A stretch of DNA of 64,000 nucleotides from JBDFMH01 sp047238125 (GTDB taxonomy: Bacteria; Pseudomonadota; Alphaproteobacteria; Sphingomonadales; Sphingomonadaceae), in NCBI RefSeq assembly GCF_047238125.1, contig NZ_JBDFMH010000001.1:1612001-1676000 (forward strand), read 5' to 3'. Of the stretch, positions 1 through 8,013 are shown one piece after another. Below the pieces are notes generated by a model. It saw only the letters and a list, made by a program, of their open reading frames with translations. It was not told the origin of the DNA and did no database searches. Within the stretch, counting starts at the first letter, position 1. Each line of letters begins with the position of its first letter. A program made the translations under genes and the position numbers.

Positions 1-1036
1 TCGGCTCCCAGTTGAACGGCCCCAGCACATCATCCGGCCCGAACGCCATCACCGGTGTCGCCAGATCGTTGTGCAGGACCGCTAGGGTCAGCTTACCATT
101 CAGGTCGCGCAGCCGCCCATTCATGGCGGCTTCCAGCGTTGAGATGACGACTGTCGGCTCGTCATCCTCACTGAACACGCCATCGCTGCGGTAGCGCGGC
201 TCCGTTCCGCCGATCGCCAGAGAGACGGGCTCGTCGCATAGGTTGGCCGCGGTAATAAAGCTGTCCAAGTCGATCCGATCGACCGGCGTCCCGCTACCGA
301 CTGCCAGCTTGCCGTTGATCCGCCAGCCGAGAAGCCACCAAAGCATCTGGAGGGCAGGGTTGCGGGCGGCGTCATCGTCCCACGTCCAGGTCGTCTGATC
401 CTCTGCGTCCTGCCCTGCTTCCCGCGGGTCAAACACCAGCGCAGACTTGCCGATGATCGTCATCCGCGTGGGGATAGAACTGGCGAACGGGCTTTCGGCC
501 TTCTTGCTGTTGCCCGTCCGCTTGAAGATGAAATGGACATAGGCGCAGCCGGTATAGCGGCGCGTGCTGCCCATCCGCGCCGAAATGTTGATCGCGTTAG
601 CGGCCGAGCCCTCTTCGCGCGTGGCAACAGTTAGATACCCGACGTAATCGCCCTGCACCCCGCCGCTGGAGGTCCAAGCCTTCTTGTCCTCGAACCAGAT
701 TTCGTCATGGCTTTGGGTCTTGTGCGAAGCCGTCACGATGAAGAGGTGACAAAACTCCTGATCCGTGCCGAGATATTCCATGTCGCGAATGTCGGTGTTG
801 AGCGCGGTGCGTCCGAAAGCGATCTTGCGAGGTGTGGCAGGGACGATGCTTGCATTGAGCCGGTCAGTCGTTGCGCGGCTCGCCTTTGCCGCCTTCGGAC
901 CAATGCCGACGCCCTTGACGATATCGCCTATGCCCGACGCGATCAGTGCCGACGAAATGAAGGGGCCAACCACTGGGATTTGGCTCGCGAGGATAGCCAA
1001 CCCGATTTTGGCGACGCCCCGAACGATCTTGCCCAT
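1..1036 (-). CDS. Phage tail tip attachment protein J-like, N-terminal part (cut by window edge)
   Basis: The frame is open from an ATG at 1036 to the first base of the window, about 345 codons, with no stop. The N-terminus has a hydrophobic segment (about residues 10-35). Later comes a stretch around NPALQMLWWLLG that resembles the segment of J-type tail tip proteins preceding the receptor-binding half. Its position after tape measure, distal tail protein, DUF2163 and DUF6950 genes is where J-type host-specificity proteins sit in lambda-like phages and gene transfer agents. It would form the tail tip and contact the host surface. The start overlaps the preceding gene's TAA region closely, suggesting coupling. 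The family call rests on order and weak motif resemblance. Confidence 0.75.
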   Translation of the reverse strand, partial: MGKIVRGVAKIGLAILASQIPVVGPFISSALIASGIGDIVKGVGIGPKAAKASRATTDRLNASIVPATPRKIAFGRTALNTDIRDMEYLGTDQEFCHLFIVTASHKTQSHDEIWFEDKKAWTSSGGVQGDYVGYLTVATREEGSAANAINISARMGSTRRYTGCAYVHFIFKRTGNSKKAESPFASSIPTRMTIIGKSALVFDPREAGQDAEDQTTWTWDDDAARNPALQMLWWLLGWRINGKLAVGSGTPVDRIDLDSFITAANLCDEPVSLAIGGTEPRYRSDGVFSEDDEPTVVISTLEAAMNGRLRDLNGKLTLAVLHNDLATPVMAFGPDDVLGPFNWEP

Positions 1037-1444
1037 TTAGACCGCCCAAGCCTTTATCCAGCGCGAGCGTGGTTCGCGGACCAGTGTGGGCCCGTCTTCC
1101 TCGCCTACGAACAATGCTTCACCGCCGATGCACACACCGATCGCAGCCGTGCCGTCGCTGGCCTCGCCCATCACAAGATCGCCCCGCTTGGCCTTGAACG
1201 GCGAGATGGCCGGAAAGCGATCGTCCACCATCGCCTCCAGCCCGCCATGCTCGGCGAGGATGCGGACCCTGCCTGTCCCTGTCTGCGCACGTCGCCGCAG
1301 ACCCTTCATCGGATCACGCCCCGTCACTGCCCGCGCCGCGCCAGCCGCGAAGAAAGCGCAATGCTCCAGTTCACCGTCGCGGGCATAGGTCATCGCCCCG
1401 GCGAGATACTCTGCCAGGCGCGCTTCCCAGTCCGGCCGCCGCAT
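1037..1444 (-). CDS. DUF6950-like tail-assembly protein, 135 aa
   Basis: It has a single cysteine in a context typical of small phage tail proteins related to NlpC/P60-like folds (EHCAFFAAGAARAVTGRDP, about residues 27-46). A GDLVMG segment and an IGVCIGGEALF strand follow. The layout matches DUF6950 proteins, which sit between DUF2163 and the tail-tip protein in many alphaproteobacterial siphophages. The family is thought to derive from a cell-wall peptidase but no activity is shown. The ATG at 1444 overlaps the TAA of the preceding DUF2163 gene by one base. Confidence 0.7.
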   Translation of the reverse strand: MRRPDWEARLAEYLAGAMTYARDGELEHCAFFAAGAARAVTGRDPMKGLRRRAQTGTGRVRILAEHGGLEAMVDDRFPAISPFKAKRGDLVMGEASDGTAAIGVCIGGEALFVGEEDGPTLVREPRSRWIKAWAV

Positions 1445-2100
1445 TAGACCGCGTTGACCTTCGTCTGATTGATGACGAAGTTCAGCAGACCGCTGGAACC
1501 CCCACTAGTGAGCCCGGCCGTGCCGCCCGCCTGCGACGTGCCGTTTGCAATCGCAATGGCCGCGCGCGCAGATTGGTCACCTGCATCGAATTGAGCCGCA
1601 TCAAGATAGGTGCGACGGCTTGGGGCCGAGAGTGCCGCCAGATAGCTTTCGATCGACAGGCTTACGGTCTGTGTCGCATCGTCACCGTCGATGATGAAGC
1701 TCGTCATCCGGCCGGTATAGTAGGGCCAGACTGCGCCCTGCTGGACGCCCCCCATGTTTCGCACCGCTTGCCACAAGCGAGCCGTGCGCAGACGCCAAGA
1801 AGCAGGATCTCCCAACAGGTTCAGCAGATCGCTGTCCGGCCCGATGATCCCCGATAGGGTCGCGGTCAGCGTTTCCTGCCCCCCTTCCTGTTCGCGAAGC
1901 TCGCCGACCTCCACCAGCCGCGGATCGATCGCCTCGAACGTGTAACCGTCCAAATCATCGTCGCCGGTGCCGCTGAAGGTCACGTCGCTGCCCCAGGTCG
2001 TTACGCGCACCGGGTCCCCATCAATGTCCAGCCAGCAAAAGAACGCGGGACGAATGTCGCCGGCGAGCGCCGCAATGGCGGTTGTATCAGGCCCCGCCAT
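1444..2100 (-). CDS. DUF2163 phage tail protein, 218 aa
   Basis: This gene transfer agent-like distal tail or baseplate hub protein starts MAGPDTTAIAALAG and contains the family-typical beta-rich segments FCWLDIDGDPVRVTTW and YEAIDPRLVEVGELRE-type text near residues 20-70. The frame is open further upstream, but the ATG at 2100 is preferred: it overlaps the TGA of the preceding gene (TGATG), like most gene junctions in this operon. It probably forms part of the tail tip that bridges the tail tube end and the J-like protein. Confidence 0.75.
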   Translation of the reverse strand: MAGPDTTAIAALAGDIRPAFFCWLDIDGDPVRVTTWGSDVTFSGTGDDDLDGYTFEAIDPRLVEVGELREQEGGQETLTATLSGIIGPDSDLLNLLGDPASWRLRTARLWQAVRNMGGVQQGAVWPYYTGRMTSFIIDGDDATQTVSLSIESYLAALSAPSRRTYLDAAQFDAGDQSARAAIAIANGTSQAGGTAGLTSGGSSGLLNFVINQTKVNAV

Positions 2101-2702
2101 CAAACCAGTTCCTCTAGCGACACCGACTGCGAATAGACCTGTCCCGGCTCGACGGTCCAAGCGACCATCGGCTCTGCCAACGTCATCTCGCACCAAGGCC
2201 GCACGGCTTCGATATCGGCGTTGTCAGCGGGAACTGAGCGCAGGCCAGGCGCAAATGCGATTGTGGCCTCACCGGCGGCACTGGCAACGAAAGGCGCAAT
2301 CAGAACCACGAGTTGCCCGGCGATCGTCAGCAAGTTGCCTTCCAGCATCTGCATGTTCGGGTGCCATCCGTCTGTCGCCAGCGTGCCGGTCAACGCCGCG
2401 GTCTGCCCTCCACCGTTCACCTTAGGCGCGATCGAGAGATTGAATTGCGGCCCCTCGGTCGCCGGCACCCGGAAGCTATTCTGGATACCGCGCAACTGCA
2501 TCCAGAACGACCGCAAAGGCCGCTGATTGCGTTCGCCGACGATTGCCACGAACTCGCCTTCAGCCATCCACATCGTGGCGCCTGGCAGGCCCACCACCTG
2601 CCGCTTGCTCGTCCAAATCGAGCGGTTTGCCTGGGCTGGTGTCCGGTGCGTCCAGCGCAGGTTGCGAAACTTCGCCCCTTCCGGCAGCGCGATGGTCGCC
2701 AT
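2100..2702 (-). CDS. Distal tail protein candidate, 200 aa
   Basis: I do not recognise a named family. The protein is rich in beta-strand-like text and begins with a strand-turn motif (ALPEGAKFRNLRW) as seen in siphovirus distal tail or DUF2460-position proteins. It sits directly after the tape measure gene, and its ATG overlaps the tape measure stop (TAATG). The position argues for a structural role at the tail tip. No signal peptide, membrane segment or cysteine cluster is evident. Confidence 0.55.
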   Translation of the reverse strand: MATIALPEGAKFRNLRWTHRTPAQANRSIWTSKRQVVGLPGATMWMAEGEFVAIVGERNQRPLRSFWMQLRGIQNSFRVPATEGPQFNLSIAPKVNGGGQTAALTGTLATDGWHPNMQMLEGNLLTIAGQLVVLIAPFVASAAGEATIAFAPGLRSVPADNADIEAVRPWCEMTLAEPMVAWTVEPGQVYSQSVSLEELV

Positions 2703-5479
2703 TAACTGCTCATCCGCTTGCGGCTCGTTGCGGCCATGGTGTTGCGGGTCGCGGCCTGGACGATCTGGGGGGCGGCGTTGGCAAGCTCGCGCCGGATCAT
2801 GCTGACAGTCTCCGCGGTCGCGCCGGGCGCGTTGATCGTCAAATTGACTGACGCGCCCGCGCCGCCATTGTCATTGCGCGGCACGACGCTGATCATCTCC
2901 CCGCGCGAAACACGCGCAACCGGCCGACCGTTGATGCTCATCAGATTTGTATCGATGCCGGGGTTCATACGGATCACCCCGCCGACTGCCAGACCGGGCG
3001 TCTTCTTCCCGAAAATGCTGCCGACCGCACCGGCGATCAGTCCGCCAATGCCTCCACCACCGTTCGCGCCCTGAAGCGGAGACAGCACGTTTTTGATCAG
3101 CGCATTGCCGATGCTGAAGATGACTTGGAGCGCTACGTCTTTCCATGACAGAAAGCCGCGCATCACCCCTTCAAGCCCCCGGCTCAGATCATCGTTAATC
3201 GTGCGAGCCAGATCAAACACCGCTTCAGTTGAAAACTTCCATCCCGCGTTCATCGCGTCGATCTGGCCGCCGACCTCAGCGATAGTGCCACCCAGGCTAT
3301 CCATCACCGCGCCACTTTCCAGCAGCGAAGGTGTATCGATCACTTTGATCGGCTCGGCTTGGCCGGCGTCTACCATGCCCTTCAGCTGGGCGCGGATATT
3401 CTCAATCGCGGTCGCGTGTTCGTCCGCGGTGATGCGGCCAGATGCAAGCGCCTTGTTAAAGGTCTGTTCGGCAGCGTTAGCCGCCTCGATCGCGGAACGC
3501 AGCGGGAGATATTGCTCGAGAAGTCCCGCCAGCGGGTCGGCTGCTCTAGCGCCACCCGATGAACTACCCGGCCCCTTCGGGTTCGATGGCAGCTTGGGCA
3601 GTGCCGCGCCCCCACCCCCACGCGTCCCAAACATTTTATTTAGCCCGGCCGCACCACCAAACATGCCATTCACGATGGACGATTGGGTCGCTCGGTTCTG
3701 GCTCTCCCATTGGCGTTGCTGTTCTGGCGTCACACCTGTCAAGACAGCCGCCATGCCGGGCATCGCCCCAAGCTTCAGCAGCATGTCACGGCGGGCAATT
3801 GCTGCCACCTGAGCGGCCTTTGCCTCCTCATACAGCTGCGAGGTGCGGGCTACGCTCTGCTGGATCGCCGAATTAGACGCCGAACTGTCAGCTAGTACCC
3901 CATTTAGTAGTTCAGTCTGGCTCTTAAGGGCCGAAACTGCCTTCTCTGCCTCATTCGCGCGCTGATGCAACAGGTGGAAAGCTGCCGCTACTCCAAGAAT
4001 AGTTGCGCCGATCGGACCGCCAATCAGCAGCAACGCACCGCGCAACAGGGCCATAGCGCCGGCTGCTGAAGTCGCGGCTGCGGCCATCGCCGTGAGCGCG
4101 CCGGTGACGAGTGCGATAGCGCGCATGGCAAGCGCAACAGTCACAAACCGAGCCATCAGCGCGACGACAGTCGCCATTGGATTGATCAGTAGACCCAGAG
4201 CAATAGCAAAGGGCCCAAGCCGTGCCAGCACAAGGGGTAAAACAACTGACCCGACTGTGCCGAGGACCGCCAGCAATGGTCCGATCGCAGCGGTAACAGC
4301 ACCAACCACAGTACCAATCTTTAGAAAAATCGGCTCGATTTGCGCGAGCCCACCAGCAACGCGCGCCAAGGCGTTGTTGAAGGCCGTAAGCGCTTGGTTC
4401 AGACCGGCATTGCCGATCGCAATCTTCAGTGTCTCAAAGGCCGCTGCCCGGCGTCTAGCTGACGCTTCCAGGCCTTCGGTCATCTTGTTAACCTGAGTGT
4501 CGGCAGAGGATGCCTCGATCGTATTCCGCAGATCAACGAAGCCGTCTTTGCCGCGCTTCATAAGCTCGATGGCGGTGCGCATCGCATCAGTGCCAAAGAG
4601 CGTTTTCAGCGCGTCGTTCTGCGCCTCTTGGTTGAGCCCGCCCAGCCGCGACTTCAGGATGCCCGAAATCTCGGCAAGATCCTTCATGTTGCCCTGCGCA
4701 TCGAAGAACTTGATGCCCAGCGACTCCATAAGGGCCGCCGCCTCCTTCGACGTTGGGTTGAGCGAGGTTAGGAACGTCTTGAACGACGTGCCCGCGTCAG
4801 AACCTGACGAGAATGACGAACTGGTGGCCGCGATCGCAGTTGCGAAATCAGTGAAATTGACGCCCAGACCGCCGGCCACACCACCAGCCTGTCCCACCGC
4901 CTGCTGAAAATCCTCAAAGCCGAACTTGGACGCATTCATCGCGCCCGTCACCTGATCGACCACCCGCGGCAGTTCGCCGGCCGATTTGCCGAACTGCTGC
5001 ATTACGTCGGTCGTCAGGTCGGCAGCCGGTGCAAGCTCAGCGTTGCCAGCCGTCGCCAGCTTCAGCGACGCGGACAGCGCCCCACCCATGATCTGGGACG
5101 CGCTCAGGCCATTCTTCGCCAGCATCTCAATGCCGGACGCCGCCTCGATCGCGCCGCGAGCCATGGATGGGCCAAGTTCCTTGGCGCTAGCCGCCAGCTT
5201 GTCGAGTGCAGCTGGATCGGCGCTCCCGATAGCGGCTTCAACCCGCTTCATCGCGGCCTCGAACGATCCAGACGCCTGCGTCGCACTGCGAGCGACAAGA
5301 CCCAATGGGGCCGTTACCCCGACAGTCAGGCCGACACCGACTTTGGCGATCGTGCGCCCAAGGTCGCGGACCTGATCCTGCAACTGGCGCAGCGCGGCGC
5401 TTGCGCTGCCGATCCCGTCGTCCCAAGCTCGGCTGTCGAGCCCAAGGGTGACGCGGAGGGCTCCGATAGTATCGACCAT
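2702..5479 (-). CDS. Phage tail tape measure protein, 925 aa
   Basis: This long protein sets tail length and sits inside the tail tube. The N-terminal 30 residues are followed by a TP901-type core (about residues 40-400: repeated alanine-rich helices and AIEAASGIEMLAKNGLS-like text). A strongly hydrophobic block with several membrane-like helices (about 390-500) and a long helical C-terminal region follow. An in-frame ATG also exists at 5491. The start at 5479 is preferred because GGAG lies six bases upstream of it. The gene follows the tail chaperone pair after a gap of about 300 bases that carries an opposite-strand gene, and it is coupled to the next gene by TAATG. Confidence 0.92.
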   Translation of the reverse strand: MVDTIGALRVTLGLDSRAWDDGIGSASAALRQLQDQVRDLGRTIAKVGVGLTVGVTAPLGLVARSATQASGSFEAAMKRVEAAIGSADPAALDKLAASAKELGPSMARGAIEAASGIEMLAKNGLSASQIMGGALSASLKLATAGNAELAPAADLTTDVMQQFGKSAGELPRVVDQVTGAMNASKFGFEDFQQAVGQAGGVAGGLGVNFTDFATAIAATSSSFSSGSDAGTSFKTFLTSLNPTSKEAAALMESLGIKFFDAQGNMKDLAEISGILKSRLGGLNQEAQNDALKTLFGTDAMRTAIELMKRGKDGFVDLRNTIEASSADTQVNKMTEGLEASARRRAAAFETLKIAIGNAGLNQALTAFNNALARVAGGLAQIEPIFLKIGTVVGAVTAAIGPLLAVLGTVGSVVLPLVLARLGPFAIALGLLINPMATVVALMARFVTVALAMRAIALVTGALTAMAAAATSAAGAMALLRGALLLIGGPIGATILGVAAAFHLLHQRANEAEKAVSALKSQTELLNGVLADSSASNSAIQQSVARTSQLYEEAKAAQVAAIARRDMLLKLGAMPGMAAVLTGVTPEQQRQWESQNRATQSSIVNGMFGGAAGLNKMFGTRGGGGAALPKLPSNPKGPGSSSGGARAADPLAGLLEQYLPLRSAIEAANAAEQTFNKALASGRITADEHATAIENIRAQLKGMVDAGQAEPIKVIDTPSLLESGAVMDSLGGTIAEVGGQIDAMNAGWKFSTEAVFDLARTINDDLSRGLEGVMRGFLSWKDVALQVIFSIGNALIKNVLSPLQGANGGGGIGGLIAGAVGSIFGKKTPGLAVGGVIRMNPGIDTNLMSINGRPVARVSRGEMISVVPRNDNGGAGASVNLTINAPGATAETVSMIRRELANAAPQIVQAATRNTMAATSRKRMSS

Positions 5480-5480
5480 G

Positions 5481-5489
5481 GGAGTCTCC
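5481..5489. promoter_or_regulatory. Palindromic element serving as ribosome-binding site on both strands
   Basis: GGAGTCTCC is an inverted repeat (GGAG-T-CTCC). Read on the plus strand with the preceding G it gives GGGAG six bases before the ATG at 5491. Read on the minus strand it gives GGAG six bases before the tape-measure ATG at 5479. The two starts are only 11 bases apart, so any promoters must lie inside the neighbouring coding regions. Confidence 0.6.
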
Positions 5490-5490
5490 A

Positions 5491-5865
5491 ATGAACAGTG
5501 CTACGGCCCATCCGCCATCGCAGGCGTGGAACATCTGGGGATCGCTGCTGATTTTGGCCGGGCTAGGCCTGGTTGGTTATGCTTTCCTAATGCCAGTCGG
5601 AGTGACTTCCGGGTCAATTTACGGCCCCAGCGAAGTCATCAATATTGGCAAGATAGCAGACCGCGATTTGGCTTTTGGCGGAGGCGCACTGTGCCTACTG
5701 CTTGGCCTTATCTGTTGGGGCATCAGCGAGATTGCTGAACGCCTTCATCGTGTTTCCCTGGCGATCTATCATGGGCAAGCCGCTAACCGCGCGTCTGCCG
5801 AACCCATGCCCGCATCGCCGCCAGCAACTGATCAGACGACTGGGCGGCAGCAGCCGGACGCTTGA
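5491..5865 (+). CDS. Small two-helix membrane protein, reverse-oriented within tail module
   Basis: 124 aa with two clear hydrophobic helices (about residues 13-36 and 62-85) and a Pro/Ala-rich soluble tail. I do not recognise a family. It lies on the opposite strand to every neighbouring tail gene, in the gap between the chaperone extension and the tape measure, and has a well-spaced GGGAG ribosome-binding site. Its last 83 bases run antisense to the chaperone extension. Orientation, size and membrane topology fit a moron gene expressed from the prophage, for example superinfection exclusion, but function is inference. It could be a spurious ORF, although the ribosome-binding site and helices argue for a real gene. 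Confidence 0.55.
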   Translation: MNSATAHPPSQAWNIWGSLLILAGLGLVGYAFLMPVGVTSGSIYGPSEVINIGKIADRDLAFGGGALCLLLGLICWGISEIAERLHRVSLAIYHGQAANRASAEPMPASPPATDQTTGRQQPDA

Positions 5866-6094
5866 TCCCCATCAGCTTGTCGAGGGTCGGGAATTTCTTC
5901 CCTGGCATCTGGGCCAGCGCTCCCGAATGCCAAGCCAGCCACGCGCGCCCTTGCTGTTCGCGCTCCGCAGCCCGCCGCCTGCCTGCCATGATCGCGCCGT
6001 AACTGGCCGGGGTCTGCCGCCAGAACTGATCAGGTGGCAAACCCTCTTCCGCCCATACGCTGATTAGGCTGAACCAGTCCCACCCGGAAGCGTC
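5783..6094 (-). CDS. Tail assembly chaperone extension (GT-type -1 frame)
   Basis: This frame encodes a C-terminal segment with WDWFSLISVWAEEGLPPDQF and FWRQTP text, closely resembling the small second chaperone of gene transfer agents and phages (LxPxxFWxLTP motif). It lies -1 relative to the upstream chaperone gene and overlaps its end. The frame has no ATG, GTG or TTG near the homologous start; the nearest ATG is at 6262, far inside the other gene. I read it as the T part of a G/GT ribosomal frameshift pair. The coordinates give the likely extension only. No textbook heptamer is obvious; C-CCT-CCC near 6120 is the best zero-frame candidate. Confidence 0.7.
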   Translation of the reverse strand, partial: DASGWDWFSLISVWAEEGLPPDQFWRQTPASYGAIMAGRRRAAEREQQGRAWLAWHSGALAQMPGKKFPTLDKLMGIKRPAAAAQSSDQLLAAMRAWVRQTRG

Positions 6095-6435
6095 GCCGCG
6101 GGCTTCCGGGCCTTGGGAGGGCGCGCCGTATCGGCCTTCGGCATCACCGCTGCAAACAGGCGATTGAAGGCGTCCCCGAACCCATCGAGGCCGATGGCGG
6201 AGATGAGCCGGCCAGCATCCCGCGGCGTCACGTCCGGGTGTTGGTCGAGCAGCGTTGCCCAAAACACTGTCTGAACCAGCTTCGCGCTGGGACTGTCGCT
6301 CAGCGCCGGACCCAAAGCCTGCATATCCAGCCCGGTCGCTTCCTCGATCTCGACGAAGGTGTTGAAATCGAGAGTGAGCGTGTAGCGCTGGCCGTCAGCC
6401 TCGATATCGATCGCGCCGCGGAAGGGGTTACCCAT
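6064..6435 (-). CDS. Tail assembly chaperone (gene G / GTA TAC type), 123 aa
   Basis: The protein opens MGNPFRGAIDIEADGQRYTL and continues with FNTFVEIEEATGLDMQALG, the pattern of the gene-transfer-agent tail assembly chaperone family. It would bind the tape measure before tail tube polymerisation. The C-terminus (Lys/Arg/Pro/Ala-rich) is the low-complexity zone where frameshifting into the extension frame is expected. The ATG at 6435 overlaps the TAA of the tail tube gene. Confidence 0.82.
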   Translation of the reverse strand: MGNPFRGAIDIEADGQRYTLTLDFNTFVEIEEATGLDMQALGPALSDSPSAKLVQTVFWATLLDQHPDVTPRDAGRLISAIGLDGFGDAFNRLFAAVMPKADTARPPKARKPAATLPGGTGSA

Positions 6436-6863
6436 TAGGCAGCTGCCGCCTGAGTCACGGCACCCGCGATGCGAACCGTCAACGTCGCCATCTGGGCTTC
6501 GTCAGCGACCAGGCCCGAACGCTCATAACCCTTGATGATGCCGTTGAACGTGAACTGCTGATCGCCACCCGTCGCCGGGACGACGATCTTCATCGCCACC
6601 GCCACCGCATCGGCTTTCGCCTCGGAAATAAGATCGTCGCTAGCCGAGCCGGCGATATAGTTCATCTCGATCGTGATCTCGCCCGGATCGATCATGCCAG
6701 CGATATACTCGCGCGTCCGGTTCGGGCTTTCGAGGTGAGTGACCTCGACGTCATCAACCTGCTCGTTCGGCAGGCTGATACTCGTCACCTCGGCAATCTT
6801 GGTGAGCGCCGTGCCATTGTGGATCCAGAACTGGCCACCATAGCCGATCTTCGCGTCCGACAT
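6435..6863 (-). CDS. Phage major tail tube protein, 142 aa
   Basis: The sequence fits the TP901-1/lambda V-like tail tube family: an early strand (QFWIHNGTALTKIAEVTSIS), a central VEVTHLESPNRTREYIAG motif and an ITIEMNY strand, ending with an FNGIIKGYERSG segment. The protein polymerises around the tape measure to make the tail tube. Its position between the tail terminator and the tail chaperone is standard. The segment around THLESPNRTREY is the most family-specific text. Confidence 0.88.
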   Translation of the reverse strand: MSDAKIGYGGQFWIHNGTALTKIAEVTSISLPNEQVDDVEVTHLESPNRTREYIAGMIDPGEITIEMNYIAGSASDDLISEAKADAVAVAMKIVVPATGGDQQFTFNGIIKGYERSGLVADEAQMATLTVRIAGAVTQAAAA

Positions 6864-6874
6864 TTCTTCCTCCT

Positions 6875-7276
6875 TCAGATAGGTGAGTGCCAGACCGAAA
6901 GGTCGAGCATGGTGCGATAGGTTGTGCCGCCGGGTTCTCCGGAGACTTCTTTGCGCCGGTCACTGTCCCCCCGGCGATTGGCGATGAACGAGCGATCGAC
7001 GCGCACGCCGGCCGCTTCAAAAGTAGCTTCCACGGCCGCGACCACCGCGTCCGCCAGATCATCCGCCGCGCCCCGGCCTGCTGCGAAACAGTCGATCTGA
7101 ATGCGCGACCGCTGGTAATCCCGGCGTCCGTCCAAGGTCGACACCGCGGGCGATGAAACGAGGTAGATCACCGCCGCTGGAAGAGCGGTTCCTTCCGGCC
7201 TTTCGTCACGATAGACGCGTCCGCCCGCTACCGACTGAGCTTTCAGCCGATCGCGGATCGCAGCCGTGATAGACAT
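6875..7276 (-). CDS. DUF3168 tail terminator-like protein, 133 aa
   Basis: The N-terminus (MSITAAIRDRLKA), a central LPAAVIYLVSS strand, the RSRIQIDCFA segment and the ADDLADAVVAAVE helix match DUF3168 proteins. These occupy the tail-completion position in HK97-like phages and cap the tail tube at its head-proximal end. It is immediately followed by the tail tube gene and preceded by an HK97 gp10-like gene, the usual order. Confidence 0.83.
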   Translation of the reverse strand: MSITAAIRDRLKAQSVAGGRVYRDERPEGTALPAAVIYLVSSPAVSTLDGRRDYQRSRIQIDCFAAGRGAADDLADAVVAAVEATFEAAGVRVDRSFIANRRGDSDRRKEVSGEPGGTTYRTMLDLSVWHSPI

Positions 7277-7663
7277 CTACGCGTCCGCCGCTCGCTTGAC
7301 GCTTCCCCGCATGTGCTTTGAGACAATGCGCTGCGCGTCGTCGCGCTGTTCTTCCCAAGCTGGGCGAAGGAACGGCTGCGGCGGCATGTTCACGGTTCCG
7401 AACTCGATATAATTGTCATAGAAACCCTGCGGCTCGCGTGCGCCGACAATGGCGGTGGGCGCGTTCCCGCTGGGCAACTGGACTTCGATACTGTCCCGCA
7501 AAGCGCCCGTATCGACCGGCACCAACTCCTTTGCCCGGCTCGCGATTACCTCGCCACCTGCCTTCAGAGCTGCCCGAACCTCGCCAGCGGCAGCGGCGCT
7601 GCGGAGCTTTTCGAGCCGCGCCTCAACATCCTTCAGCCCATCGATCCGAACGGACATGCGCAT
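7277..7663 (-). CDS. HK97 gp10-like head-tail joining protein, 128 aa
   Basis: The RIDGLKDVEARLEKL start, the AKELVPVDTGALRDSI motif near residues 45-60 and the C-terminal PPQPFLRPAWEE are the hallmarks of the HK97 gp10 family, which joins the portal side of the head to the tail. The ATG at 7663 overlaps the TGA of the upstream adaptor gene (TGATG). A second ATG two codons in is an equally plausible start. Confidence 0.9.
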   Translation of the reverse strand: MRMSVRIDGLKDVEARLEKLRSAAAAGEVRAALKAGGEVIASRAKELVPVDTGALRDSIEVQLPSGNAPTAIVGAREPQGFYDNYIEFGTVNMPPQPFLRPAWEEQRDDAQRIVSKHMRGSVKRAADA

Positions 7664-8004
7664 CAGTCCGCCCTCCGATCACCGATAATTTCCAGCGCCA
7701 CACGCCGACCGAGCGGGCTAACGGACCGCACATCATATTCGACACCATCGCACCTGACGCGATCCTTGGGGCTGATGTCTTCCGTCAGGCTCGACCAGCG
7801 GACCGTGAACACCATCGGCGCAATCGCCCCGGTCTGCGCACTGCTGAAGCGCTCACTCCCCGGCGAAGGCCGCTGCTTTGCCGACACCGTGGCGGCCTCT
7901 GTGTATCCGGGGCGATCGTCACCGTAGCTATCGGCCGCTGTCCCGAACTTCAGGATCGTCAGTCGCCGGTCCAATTCCCCCGACTTCAGCACATATTCGG
8001 CCAT
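7663..8004 (-). CDS. Phage head-tail adaptor (head-closure) protein, 113 aa
   Basis: The text GELDRRLTILKF, VFTVRWSS and VRCDGVEYDVRSVSPLGRR is typical of the phage head-tail joining family (SPP1 gp16-like head closure). It stacks on the connector and receives the tail. Its neighbours are the connector gene, separated by an HNH nuclease gene, and the gp10-like gene. The interruption by the nuclease gene is the only unusual point. Confidence 0.86.
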   Translation of the reverse strand: MAEYVLKSGELDRRLTILKFGTAADSYGDDRPGYTEAATVSAKQRPSPGSERFSSAQTGAIAPMVFTVRWSSLTEDISPKDRVRCDGVEYDVRSVSPLGRRVALEIIGDRRAD

Positions 8005-8013
8005 GCCACCTCC

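Noticed and set aside
5783..6262. The chaperone extension as an independent gene from ATG 6262
   Set aside because: That ATG lies deep inside the first chaperone, and the early codons give no family-like sequence.
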